From positions 166,498,549-166,562,548 of the forward strand of contig CM048750.1 of NCBI GenBank assembly GCA_026315105.1: 64,000 bases of DNA, given 5' to 3'. The position numbers and the translations under genes are program-made. The notes under the pieces are model-generated. The model ran no database searches and was not told the origin of the DNA. It worked only from the letters and a program-made list of their open reading frames with translations. Positions 1 to 10,540 of this stretch are shown here, in pieces (position 1 is the stretch's first letter; each line of letters opens with the position of its first letter). This stretch comes from Locusta migratoria. Its lineage: Eukaryota > Arthropoda > Insecta > Orthoptera > Acrididae.

Positions 1-345
1 TTTCAAAACCAATGTTGATTATCAACTCCTTGTGACCTAGTGTCTTGATTCTAGAATAATTGACAGCTAGCAGTTGTAAGGACTCTATTGCTGACGTGTC
101 AGGTGTAAAATATGTCGGAAGAGTGCTAACTTCTGAACCAGTGTCCACCAGAAAGACTAAACCTGACCGTTTGTCAGTTATGTACAATCTATGTGATTTA
201 CTCACACATTTCTGTTCAAGTGCTCGTTCAAATTGAGGATCACAAGATTTAGTATTTTCTGTGGGCACATTACCGTTGTGCTGGGTTCTGACAACAGCTG
301 CTAAGCGGTGTTTCCCGCGTCGTCGGCGCCTTTTAGAGATGACGC
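1..345 (-). pseudogene. Ty3/gypsy-type retropepsin fragment
   Basis: Read on the minus strand, this stretch encodes an aspartic protease core. The active-site motif DTGSEVS (125-145) is preceded by a hydrophobic strand ending in LVFLVD and followed by STLPTYF. In the family, retropepsin cleaves the Gag-Pol polyprotein. It lies downstream of the gag remnant on the same strand, the normal gag-protease order, and runs off the window edge, so the rest of pol would lie to the left. Stops and frame changes link it to gag, so the copy is dead. Confidence 0.8.
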
Positions 346-1405
346 GACCCATGGTGCCTATTGTGGTCCGCCCTTGCCATTTGGGTAACTACACGGTTTC
401 GTGCACTTCGTAGCCTGTGGTCCGAACTGCCTATGGTACCAGCAGATGCCGGGATTGTCCTCTTGAGCTTCAGTGAGTTTCTGAGTCGATAGATTAGCGG
501 AATGCCGTGCCCACGGCCATCTGTTTGTCTCCATCCGACATTCTAATGCTTGCAATCGGTGGGCCAAATTTTCCACCGTCGTTTGTAAATCTAGTTGCGC
601 TCCTGATAAATTCGGAGTTCATCGACTGGATGCTGCAACGTAAAGTTGCGTATGTTTATCTGTCACCTCTAAAACCTGGTTACTTCGCGCGTTCTCAGTA
701 TTTGTTGGTGTTAAAGATACTACTGCTGCTGAGCCTACAGTGTCGTGTGCACGATCAGTTACATGTATTGGTTTATCTAAACACTGACCTTCATGTGCTA
801 TTAGCGTTAATTCCACTTCCAAAGACAGCTGTCATTGCCAGATGTGGAGCAACAACTCTTTTGAAACTACATTAACCTCCACCATAGACCGTAAGTGTCT
901 CCAGTACTCTGATGGTGTACTGTCGCCTCTTCTCTCATGTTATAACAACTGTGTGACCTACTGTGTAGGTGTCTTGGTACCACGAGTGATCAACGTCGCC
1001 TTGAGAACATGGTAGGTGCGATGGCGTGGAGGTTGTTGAATAATATCAGAGACTACAGCTGTAGACCTCTGATCCAAATTGCTGATGGCTAACATAAACT
1101 GTTCTTAGTCGTCTGTAATTTTCTGCTGTGTGAAAATATTCCCTAAAATTGCGAACCATATTTCCTGTTGCGCTGGCGAAAACTGAGGGGCTCGTAACTG
1201 TAACCCTTGTGCGGACGGCGCTAATGTCACATTTTGTGTGCGGCCTTCCACTCTTGCATGCGTTTGCGGCATAGAAGATATCGCCGGAATTGGTAAATTC
1301 ATTGTGGCTGTTGCTTGTCGTAGAAACTTCCAGAACCTCTAGCTGCCGCTGTAGTTGGTGAATCTCTTCTTGCATTGCGAGAATCAATTTCTCTGCGTCT
1401 TCCAT
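346..1405 (-). pseudogene. Ty3/gypsy-type gag remnant
   Basis: The first ATG (1403-1405) opens a coiled-coil-like MEDAEKLILAMQEEI start about 55 bases after the primer-binding site. Downstream, in shifted frames, come capsid-like blocks (FSPAQQEIWFAILGNIF, around 1130-1190) and an unusual cysteine motif, CWYHRQFGPQATKC followed by CTKPC (near 358-450), which resembles the CX2HX9CX3C gag finger I know from one arthropod Ty3/gypsy lineage. Gag would form the particle and bind RNA. At least three frame changes and several stops show decay. The lineage call rests on motif memory. Confidence 0.75.
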
Positions 1406-1457
1406 TGCTATTAACACACTCTAAACAAGACTGTGATTATTGTGCAGGGACTATTTT

Positions 1458-1650
1458 CGTCTTGGGGTCACCAATTATGTAGAGGAATTCTTTATCTACA
1501 CTTTTCTTTATTCAGAAACTCAAACTTCCACTTAAATAAACAAGAAGAAAACTAGACTAAAGCAAGCAACAAATATAACTACTCGAACACTTTAACACGA
1601 AAGAGTATACTTAATCACAGCTGAGAATTAACTTATTCCCACAGTACTAA
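1458..1650 (-). repeat. Primer-binding site and partial LTR of the minus-strand gypsy element
   Basis: On the minus strand a primer-binding-site-like TGGTGACCCCAAGACG (1458-1473) sits just before gag. Right beyond it the putative LTR ends in CA; on the plus strand this is TGTAGAGG from 1478. The LTR contains AATAAAG and a TTTATTTAAG box, as expected for R/U5 and a promoter. Its outer end is not clear and seems lost in the PLE-derived sequence that follows. Confidence 0.5.
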
Positions 1651-1654
1651 ATGG

Positions 1655-1714
1655 GTGGAAAGAGGTCCAGCTTAGGAATGGAGTGGGGTGGTGAGAGAGG
1701 AGTGGGAAGCAAAA

Positions 1715-1754
<40 letters not shown>

Positions 1755-2230
1755 CATATAGAATGTGTGAGGTGTAGGATGGAAGGGGGCAGGAACTTTT
1801 GGGTGTGGGAAAGAAAGATGTTATAGTAGATTGAGACCTGGATTATTTCAAGATTGGAGAATGTACTGTAAGGAAAACTCCCATCTGTGTAGTTCAGAAA
1901 AGTTGGTAGTGGGAGGGAGGATCCAGATGACCTGGGTAGTGAAGCAGCCATTTCAAATAAAGTGTGACCTCAGCTGCATATTGTGCCACAGGGTTGTCTA
2001 TCTTGATTTTCACTACAGTTTAGCAGTGACCAACCTAAAGTATAGCTGGTTAGTGGACATGCCAATATAAAAAGCTGTGCAGTGATCGCAGCACAGTCGG
2101 CAAATTACATAGCTGCTTCGACAAGTGGCCTGACCTTTGATTGGGTAGGATAAGCCTGCGATGGGACTGGAATAGGAAGTTCTGGGTGGGTGGAATGGGC
2201 AGGTCTTGCAGCGGCATCTTCTACATTGAT
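1655..2230 (-). mobile_element. Decayed Penelope-like element 3' region
   Basis: This stretch aligns by eye with the minus-strand endonuclease end of the PLE at 15.2-15.6 kb: similar blocks run in the same order (counterparts of the RWELA, VIWIL and GHRQ regions), with much divergence and small gaps. A (CA)n tract at about 1717-1751 lies where the PLE terminal repeat should be. No reading frame is open. It is probably an old GIY-YIG end of a related PLE subfamily. The left and right limits are approximate. Confidence 0.55.
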
Positions 2231-2399
2231 AGAGGTGACTTTGAGCAGTAATTTAGTGTATTTTAAAAGAATACTGTACTCGACTGTATAAACAGGGAAC
2301 TACGGCCACAAATAATATTAATCGCTAATAATCAATACTTTCATATAGTGTCACTGACTGGTAGTCAGCAACGCATTTGGACACTATCAATACTTACAA

Positions 2400-4160
2400 C
2401 TTACCTTTGGGATTGCAAGTGCACCAACTATTTTCCAATGCTTATTAGAGGAACTTACACATCCGATTCCAGGATGTATCAACTATTTGGATGATATTGT
2501 GGTCACTAGGCACACTCACTAATGAGGAACATGTGAACAATTTGTGAACCTTGTTCTCTGTGTTACAAGACAAGGGACTTAAATGCAATATTCAAAAGTG
2601 CCAGCCAATTTTTTCAGCCAACTATTGAGTATCTCTGATTGGAGTTACTGGGATGAGGTCTCCCCCATTACAGACTATGTGCGTGTCATGACAGCATTGA
2701 CTTGCCCTATGTCTGTTAAAGAATTGCAGGCCTTCTTGGGAAAAATTGCATATTATCACAAATCTCTTCCTGGGGCCTCCATTCTTTTACATCCTCTCTA
2801 TGATTTGTTACAGAAAGGTGCCTTTTTGTCACTTAAGAACAAATTACTTTCTGTCCCATGTTTAATGACAAACCATCTTCGACAGCACTTGGTTTTGGCG
2901 AAGGATGCATCTCAGTATGGGGTGGGTGCTGTTCTTTCACATCAATTCCCTGATGGCGCCGAGTGTCACATCGCATTCGCCCCCAAAACGCTTACACTGG
3001 CCCAGTCAAAGTACTCTCAAATAGGAAAAGAAGCTCTGGCAATTGTGTATGCTCTTAAGAAATTCTATGTCTTCCTGTATGGTATAAAATTTCATCTAGT
3101 GACAGATCGCAAGCCTTTGGTGTCCCTCTTCAACCCCTCAGCCCCACTACCGAACAAAGTTGCACACAGGCTTCAACATTGGGCGTTGTTTCTTTCTCGT
3201 TTTCACTATGAGATCCATTTCTGCCCTACAGCGAAGCATGCAAATGTTGAGGCATTGTTTCATCTCCCGATTGAAGCAGATGCTGCTTTTAATCATGATG
3301 AACTTCTGTGCTTCTACATTGATGATGAGGCGCAGCAGATGGTAGAAAGATTCCTCCTCACTTCCGACAGCCTTGCTGCAGCAGTGGCGTCAGATCTGGT
3401 GTGCATTATGTTCAATATGGGAGGTTGGAGTCTCCACCTCAATGGGCTTCGGACCCGCTCCACAACTATTACTTCTTCCAATATCAGCTGGCTGTGTGCG
3501 ACGGAGTGCTTCTGCTGCAGCCATCAAATTGTCTGCAACGAGTAGTGATTACTAGTGTTCTTCAGTGTGAGGTTCTTCACATCTTGCATGTTGACCATTG
3601 GGGTATCATCTGTATTAAAGCATTGGCGTGGCGTTATGTTTTCTGGCCAGGTATGGACACTGACATTGTACAATTAGTGAATGCATGTAAGACGGGCCAC
3701 ACAGAAGGCGGCCCCCCATGCCTCGCTTACACCATGGCCTCAACCAGCCTCAGCCTGGGAACGCGTACATATGAACTAGGCAGGACCCTTTTTGAAATTG
3801 TACTGGCTCCTTGTTGTGGATGCGTATTCGAAGTTTCCTTTTGTTGCACGCTGCACACACCCATCTTCCTCTGTGACAATTGCAGCACTCTCAAAGACCT
3901 TTGCCATGGAAGGGCTTCCTGTTACCCTGGTTACAGACAGTGGACCATGATTTACTTCTCATGAATTCAAAGAGTTTTGTGCCTAATGGGGTATCCACCA
4001 TGTTCTGGCCTCACCTTTCCACCCACAGTCTAATGGGGAGGTTGAGAGAATTGTGCGGAGTTTTAAAAATCAGATGTGCAAATATATCCAGTCTTCCTCA
4101 ACCGATGTTGCATTAGACAGGTTCTTGGCTTCATATAGCTTCACCCCACTAGGCAATAAG
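2400..4160 (+). pseudogene. Ty3/gypsy-type pol remnant (RT, RNase H, integrase)
   Basis: Domains follow in normal order. The RT palm end has FGIASAPTIFQ and the catalytic YLDDI (2484-2498). A connection segment (ELQAFLGKIAYYHKSLP) precedes RNase H, with DASQYGVGAVLSH, EALAIVYALKKF and VTDRKPL. The His/Cys integrase arm (LHVDHWG, WPGMDTDI) and integrase core follow, with VTDSGP near 3935 and a SNGEVERI-type motif near 4030 that is readable only after frame changes. A frame shift near 3400 separates RNase H from integrase, a stop follows VTDSGP, and the N-terminal half of RT is missing. It lies opposite to the gag-protease remnant on its left, so the two are different insertions. Confidence 0.88.
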
Positions 4161-5009
4161 AGCCCAGTGAATTGCTACACGGTCAGCAACCCCGCACCAT
4201 ACATCACTTGCTAGTTCCTCTACCACAGGTGCAGTGAGAAGACCCACATCATAGTTTCTGTCTGAGGGTTACGATTTGTATGGTAGGCACCCCAAATGGA
4301 CAGCATCAAGTATCACTCACTGTGAAGGCCGCTGTCTCTGCGTCCTTCGTACGCCGGATGAGAAATTACCCATCATCTCGGGCAACTCCACCCACAAGTT
4401 CCTGCTTGGTCACTGAACTCCAGGCAGCAGCATGATATGTCTACCTCTCCTCCAGATTTCAACTTGACACCAGTAGTTGAGCAGCCCGATCTGTCAGATG
4501 TCAGTGCAAATCTTGAGCGAGGTGCCCGGGGGGGGGGGGGGGGGGGTCAATGCCAGCCTCATCAGGGGGTCTGTCATCCACCTGGTTGCTGCTGTCTACA
4601 CAGTCACCTTCAGCCACAGCAATTGATCACATCATCATCTATCATCTCCTGCTGGAAACCATCATAGCAAGCAACACGTCGCAACCACCTACCGCAGCCA
4701 TAACAGTGGTTCAGTCTCGGCGTCTGTGCAACAGTGGTAGTGAGAGTGATAGTGGTTGTGAGCAAATGGACATTCAGTGTTAACACCGGCTCCTCAAAGG
4801 GGTGAGGTGCAATATGTCCTTGCACCATGTAATAAAAAATGGTGCCGACACTAGTGCAACAGGACACCACCTGGTGCGCACACTCGGCACAATGCTTCAG
4901 CAGTTTTGATGTGTGACTTCAACTGAGCGTGTTATGTTTTTGCGCATTAGCAGTCAACATAGCGCTACCTGTGTATGTCTTCCAATCTGAAATAAAGTTC
5001 CATATACCA
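4161..5009 (+). repeat. 3' non-coding end of the gypsy remnant, candidate PPT and LTR
   Basis: Downstream of integrase are tail-like fragments, a run of 19 G (4528-4546) and low-complexity CAGCAG/CATCATC sequence. A purine-rich AAAGGGGTGAGG at 4796-4807 could be the polypurine tract. The next roughly 200 bases end near an AATAAAG (about 4990), which would fit a short 3' LTR. No second LTR copy is present to confirm this. Confidence 0.35.
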
Positions 5010-5527
5010 CACATTGCCTAATGGTCAGGGAACACTCATACATTTCATTATACAAGTCCTGCACAGGGAGAAATGTTTATTATAAATGTTCCAAGCCTTG
5101 CTGTGGCTCATTTAAATATGATGTACAGTGTCCATCTTTAATGATGGATCCAATACAAATGTACTTCATGTGTGCTTGCATGTCTGAAGGAACGAACTTC
5201 TATGAGCTACAGATTTTGCAGAATTACATACCATGGGTTTATTTGTCCTGATATGTCTAATGCAAGAATTTAAATGAAAAAATATTTTGTGGATTTATCA
5301 TGCATTAATATTTTTATTTGAAGGTTTATGAATATAATAAAATAAATCTGCAGTCATTTTATTAGTTTTATTAACTTTAAAAGTATAATTTTTATCATGA
5401 GTGAATTTCTTTTAATAAATACCATTATGAAAAACGAAACATAAGCCACCAGTATAATTTTTCACACATTCGTGATTTTGACATTGACAAAGAATAAAGC
5501 ATTAGAGACAAAAAAATTACTTCAATT
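5010..5527. other. No gene recognised
   Basis: AT-rich sequence without a convincing open frame. It may include the 3' end of the piggyBac element that begins at 5528, but I could not find a TTAA-flanked terminal inverted repeat. Confidence 0.4.
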
Positions 5528-6880
5528 TTAACAATTGTTGCACACTACATTGCTGTGGTCCTGGCACATGTTTTGTTCACTTATTCTCCACTGTCTTTGT
5601 TTTTCTATCCTTTGAGCAGGACACAGTGAACACCTTGTCTTTTGTGCAGCTTACTATGCTGTTGCTGTTACTCCTGCTGTTTTGTCTTTGAGGGATAGAA
5701 ATGAAGTTACACAATCTACTTTCTGTTTAGTTTTGGATGTTATTCATCTACAGAGTTATTGTGATGTGTGGTACTTGGGAGGATTACACAGTTGTTTTTC
5801 TTTGGTGAAAAACTGACCTTGTCATTTCTTTTGTAAATGCAAACACCCTCGATTTCGCTTGCCTACTACTATTTGGCTTCATCTCTTTTGGAATTTCTCT
5901 TTTCTTCATACTCATTGTTCCCACGATAATTAGGTTTCTACTCGAGGGATGTTCTGACAATGGTACATGTGTAAAACAATTATCTACAGTAACATTTCTG
6001 GCTGTACCAGCAATTCTGCCTGTAAGGGTCGTCACTGTGGTTAGTGCCAAATTTTTCTGTAGTGGCTCACCTGGTTCTCTTCTTGTTTACACAGTTTTAT
6101 CAGTAGCATGACCAGTTTCAGCTTTGAATATCCAGGATATTTTCATTACATGCTTTCTAGGTTTATTTGACATATATTGCACAAATTCACAACAGCCTCT
6201 AACTGAAATTAGTTGTTCATCTATGGTAACCTTAATTTTACATATTACTACTTTATAGATATAGCAGCAAGCTTATCAATTTGTAACCTTGTTGTATTGT
6301 CATCTAATCTAATAACACTTCTTACTGCTTCAGTCCAACTCTGAAATGTTGTATCTCTGTACAATGGATTGGAAATATTTCCTAGAAAAAGGTCCCTAAT
6401 TGTAAATCCTAGCCTTTATCTGCTCAAAAATGAAGCAAAATTCCTCAGAAAGTGGAACATTTTATCCTAAGTTACACCTTACCATATTTTTTGGTACACA
6501 CCCTCTTCCTGCCTCTGTGCACCTCAAAATTTCATCCACAATGGTTAGAGGAATAAATAAATCCAAAGCATCTTTCTGGGTGTACCTTATTTTACACCTT
6601 GCTAACCATGGTATAAAGTTTGCCAAATTATGAAAGGGCATTTTATTTTGCAGTTTGAAACAAAATATACATTAGCAGGTTCATTGCTTATTTCCCATGA
6701 CATATTATCTAGATCATCACCTCCTACTTCACCACCACTACTTGATTCATCAACGAAAGAGTTGCGTAACTCTGCCTGAGGAACAATTTCTGAAGCAGAC
6801 CCTTTATCCGAAAGGAAATCATTATCACCTATCCATTGAGTAACAACTGATTAAAAGTTTGAGCATAGAAACATATGCTT
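5528..6880 (-). pseudogene. piggyBac-type transposase remnant
   Basis: Several piggyBac landmarks lie in order on the minus strand. They are a VTIDEQLISVRGCC block near 6200, FVQYMSNKPRKHVMKI, then RNVTVDNCFTHVPL with a catalytic-type Asp near 5982, and IPKEMK with FTKEM. The C-terminus is a Cys/His cluster, CQDHSNVVCNNC, followed directly by the stop at 5528-5530. In this family the DDD transposase cuts and pastes at TTAA, and the C-terminal cluster binds the terminal repeats. Multiple stops and frame shifts split the frame; the longest intact piece is about 88 codons (5784-6050). The N-terminal limit is uncertain. It is clearly dead. Confidence 0.85.
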
Positions 6881-7175
6881 TCCAGCAACTTTTTATTATG
6901 TAGATTCTGACATTGTCTGAAAAATAATAATGTGAATAAATTATATCAGTACACCTCTTTTTCTTTGAAGTTTAGGAATATAACTGCTGATCATGTTATT
7001 GTTTAGTGTTACACATAAGCCTTACTTTTCTTCTGAATGAGTATTGAATGTAAAACACTGCTATGTAGTAAATGTCTGACATTTTTTTGCTGCTTCACAC
7101 ACTCATAATCATCCACTGTGATATTAACACAGGAGTATGCTGCCTTGGCAATTGAACAGTTCCCTGTTTGTAAGA

Positions 7176-7376
7176 GTGCCGGCCGCAGTGGCCGAGGGGA
7201 CTGAGGCGCTCCAGTCACGGTCTGCACGGCCACTACGGTCGGGGGTTCGAATCCCCCCTCGGGCATGGATATTTGTGCCGTCCTTAGGATTAGCTAGTTC
7301 ATAAGTAGTTTGTAAGTTTAGGGACTGATGACCCCGTAGTTAAGTCCCATAGACTCTACAAACATTAGAACATTAT
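7176..7376 (+). mobile_element. tRNA-derived SINE (family 1) with exact target duplications
   Basis: The head resembles a tRNA: an A-box-like TGGCCGAGGGG, then a B-box GGTTCGAATCC about 50 bases later, followed by a non-tRNA body. The element is flanked by perfect 11-bp copies of TGTTTGTAAGA (7165-7175 and 7377-7387), so the limits are exact. RNA polymerase III would transcribe it from the internal boxes, and a LINE would supply reverse transcriptase. It does not encode a working tRNA, because its stems are imperfect and it runs on into the body. Further copies are at 37672-37866 and, tail only, at 55898-55985. Confidence 0.9.
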
Positions 7377-7839
7377 TGTTTGTAAGAATATGTTTTTGTG
7401 ATCACACTGATGCCTGTGTGCGACAGTAGTGTATTCACTGAACTCTAACGAAATGTAACTATTAACAACCCAGTCTAATTCAATGACAATGTAACATAAA
7501 CCACAGGATCCATTGGACCTGGGTTATGTAAATGTGTGGTATAAGGAAAAAATATATAAGTGGCAGTTAATTTACTGATATAGAATTCTAATAGTATCTC
7601 TAATGTGTTATTAAATATTCCAGAGAGCATATCTGATCAGTTGTAACTAAATTTTATGCCTTTCATACAGAAATTGAAGATTAAAACTGTTCCTGGGTCC
7701 ATTACTAGGGTGTAATACAAGAAATGTATTTGCAGCCACAAATAATAATTACCATCAGCTGTAAAATTTAATGGTGACACATAAAAACTCGTGTTAGTTG
7801 GGGACCTGAACATGGATTTCCTATTTTCGAGCATATGAA

Positions 7840-8272
7840 ATAGGCTTGTAGAGTGGGTGCCATGAAGACTTCTTGGAAATGTGGTAGGACCGTTGTTATT
7901 TTCTATCAACACAAATGATGTGGCTGACAGAATGTGTAGCTATCTGCTGCTAGTTGCCGATGATGCTGTGTTGTATGAAAAGGCTTCATCATTGAATGAC
8001 TGTAATAGGGTGCAAGATGATTTAGACAAAAGTTTTAGTTGTGTAAGTAATGGTAGTTAGTCTAAGTGTAGAAAAAAATGTAAGGCGATGCAGATGGGTA
8101 GGATAAACAATTCCTAATGCTTTAATAGAGTATTACTAGTGTGCTGCTTGACATAATCACCTCAATTAAATATCTAAGTGTAATGGTCCAGTAAGGAATG
8201 TTGATAATAATATGTAGATACGGAACAACTCACCATAAAGCCAAATGTTGAGCCACCGACAGACACAAATAA

Positions 8273-8324
<52 letters not shown>

Positions 8325-8785
8325 TCTAAATTTTCGACCCTGGACTTCCTCAGAAAGAGAACACTTATCCACACAATCACTCAAGCACACTCATCCTCAC
8401 ACGTCAGCCATTTCTGTCACCCAACAGAGTAATATGATCATCTAGGACAGTGGTGGAGAAGGTGGAGGGTCAATTTCAGTTTATTGGGAGACTGTAAAGG
8501 AGACTGCTTACAAAGTCCTCCTACATCCCCATCTTGGTTATTGCTCAAGTGTTTGGGATCCCTACCAGTTCAGTTTAAAGGAGGATGTAGTTGCAATTCG
8601 AAAGTGGGCTGCTAGGTTTGTTACTATGGGTTCAGTTAAGGCATCGATATTACAGAGATGCTTTAGGAATTCAAATGGGAATTGTTGGATGAAGATGACA
8701 TGTTCTTGTTTTCTAGAAACACTGTTGAAGAAATTTAAACTGCTGGAATTTGAAACTTACTGCAGAATGATTCTTTTGCCACCAG
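7840..8785 (+). mobile_element. Decayed CR1-like LINE fragment (second copy of the family at 10.5 kb)
   Basis: The sequence matches, block by block, the better LINE at 10541-12172: the counterpart of the VPQGSVIGPLLF motif, then VADDAVLYE (7948-7975), the NDCNRVQDDLDK region, and after an interruption the tail (KVLLHPHLGYCSSVWDPYQ and on). It is 5'-truncated and carries many stops. A PLE-terminus unit at 8215-8429 splits it, and a hairpin at 8786 replaces its 3' end. The CR1 label is from RT motif style. Confidence 0.8.
8215..8429 (-). mobile_element. Short PLE-terminus-derived insertion with 7-bp duplication
   Basis: This 215-bp unit interrupts the CR1-like LINE fragment, and TAATATG occurs on both sides (8208-8214 and 8430-8436). 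It holds a long (CA)n tract (about 8273-8322). On the minus strand it has the same order as PLE termini elsewhere here: a CTGAGGA motif, a GAAA, (TG)n, then a TTTGTGTCTGTCG block. It has no coding potential. LINE sequence resumes after it, so it is a discrete later insertion. Confidence 0.65.
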
Positions 8786-8973
8786 CTTACCTTTGGCTGT
8801 ACTGCCGATAGTGACACAAGTGAAGAAAAAAAGAAAACCGACGAAAAGGACAAGCTTTCGGAACACAGTTCCTTCCATCTGAAGAAGAAGCTGTGTTCCA
8901 AAAGCTTGTCCTTTTCGTCGGTTTTCTTTTTTTCTTCATTTGTGTCACTATCGGTGGGACAGCCAAAGGTAAG
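8786..8973. repeat. Near-perfect hairpin with 83-bp arms
   Basis: The left arm (8786-8868) and right arm (8891-8973) are reverse complements with few mismatches, and the spacer is 22 bases. Each arm includes a block like the PLE terminal signature (catTTGTGTCACTATCGG) next to an AAGCTT-containing segment. The simplest reading is two PLE termini joined head to head. A fragment of the same arm recurs at 9655-9713. It replaces the 3' end of the LINE fragment on its left. Confidence 0.8.
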
Positions 8974-9417
8974 TACTGGCAAATGTATCACTTTTTCAAA
9001 AGAGTAAGATACCAAGTGTTCATGTACTACCCACTATTATGTGATACAATGCACATGTCCCTGTATTATGGAGATTCTTGTACTGGAACTTGGATATGGT
9101 GCATCTAATCTTTTCCTCTCATAATGTTATTGTAGATATATAGTTTTACTAAGTATAGTTTTTTATGCATAGATCTTAAAATAACTGGACCTGACAGCTG
9201 GACCCGGTGATCTAAAATGTAAAACCAATGGTTGTCACACAGTAAAAAGAAACAATAAAAAGTCATAGTATGTCATGTAACTTTAAATAATTTTCTATAT
9301 GTATATATGTGTGTAGTAGAGAATTGATGCTGTCATTTTCTTATGTACATTACAGCTTGACAGAAAAGCCAAGCTCACCAGCTGTATGCTACTACATCCT
9401 TTTACCTTGTGCTTCAG
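8974..9417. other. No further gene recognised before host exon A
   Basis: AT-rich sequence that ends in a polypyrimidine stretch and the AG of the exon at 9418. It is presumably intron of the host gene. I see no open frame with support. Confidence 0.4.
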
Positions 9418-9542
9418 GTAATGCACAGTCAGAGCAAGCTTTAATTTGTCTGCTTGCAGACAATGACTCAAACCTGGAAGTGTTCAGGCCAGAATTGACT
9501 CTGTATTGTGAATCACTGGCACAAAGGATTCCTCAAAATGCA
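9418..9542 (+). CDS. Host gene exon A (unidentified protein)
   Basis: The exon is bounded by a good acceptor (TTTACCTTGTGCTTCAG) and donor (GTATGT). The open frame takes one base from an earlier exon, then reads GNAQSEQALICLLADN and ends at PQNA on a complete codon. That matches the zero phase of exon B. Composition is Leu-, Ala- and acid-rich, suggesting helical repeats. I do not recognise the protein. Earlier exons are probably left of the window or hidden among the repeats. Support comes from splice signals and phase only. Confidence 0.65.
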
Positions 9543-9887
9543 GTATGTATGTTTGAGCTCAGCTTCTTTTTTAAAATGTTGTTAAAATTTTTGGTGTTGA
9601 TTATGCATTTACAAAATACTGTAAATTGGTTATTTCGATATTGGTTATTTTGCCAGTTTCCTTTTTTTCTTCATTTGTGTCACTATCGGCGGTACAGCCA
9701 AAAGGTACAGACACGCAAGTCGCCGAAGTGGTGTCCAATTGAAAAACTTACATCAGGCCAATGAGCCACATGAAATTATTATTATTATTGCAAAATTTGG
9801 TTCCTAGGTAATATATGCATGTGTTCTGGTTCAAACTTCACGAAACAAACAAATGGGTACAATATTCAGCAGTTTTACACAATGTTG

Positions 9888-9934
<47 letters not shown>

Positions 9935-10540
9935 CAGAAGTCATACAAAGTGTGTACAAAATCTCGGTGTAAAAATAAGTAGGGGGCCTAAAATCAGATT
10001 TTGCAGGCCCTATGTGGGATGTCATCTTTACTGTGAGTAGCAGTCTAACCCCTACCTTGAAGCGTTCATGGGAGAGTAAACTTGGATGAAAGTAAAGGCA
10101 ATTACACAACAGAAATGAAATGTAATAAGTAATACAAAAGTAACAAAAGAAATTGAACAATAATTTAGTAAATAAATAAAAAAAAAACACACCTTATGAA
10201 AATAATTTTTCCTGTAGAACAAAATAATCATCAAGAGAGCTCAACAATGATGTTTCCAGATGTAGTGATGTTGAAGTGACCCATTTCAATGGCAGAGAAA
10301 ACTGAAGTTACGGAAAATGGACATAAAACTAATTAAATACTTTTCTCATTACATGTAGTTGAGTAGTATATTTTAAATTTTCTATTAAATGTATTTTCCA
10401 TGCCTAAAAGCTTATTGTGATTAACACCTTGCTAAAGCAAAATAATTGTTAGTGTGGAAATATTTGATGGGTAAAGCTGAAGAAACAAAGTGTTAGGTGA
10501 CTTATAACAATACTCTTTCTTTTAGTTTAGTATTTTTTAG
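9543..10540. other. Intron after exon A: PLE-terminus scrap and (CA)n
   Basis: A fragment at 9655-9713 repeats the right arm of the hairpin at 8786-8973. A (CA)n tract runs 9891-9932. The rest is AT-rich with nothing I can name. Confidence 0.45.

Noticed and set aside
7178..7263. A functional tRNA-Leu or tRNA-Ser gene
   Set aside because: The head resembles a tRNA but continues into a SINE body, is flanked by TSDs and recurs elsewhere.
8166..8445. Open frames rich in Cys-Val, His-Thr or similar dipeptides
   Set aside because: They are translations of (CA)n/(GT)n tracts; the same kind of frame occurs at 1715, 9819, 14073, 25344, 37313 and 40813 and has no coding meaning.
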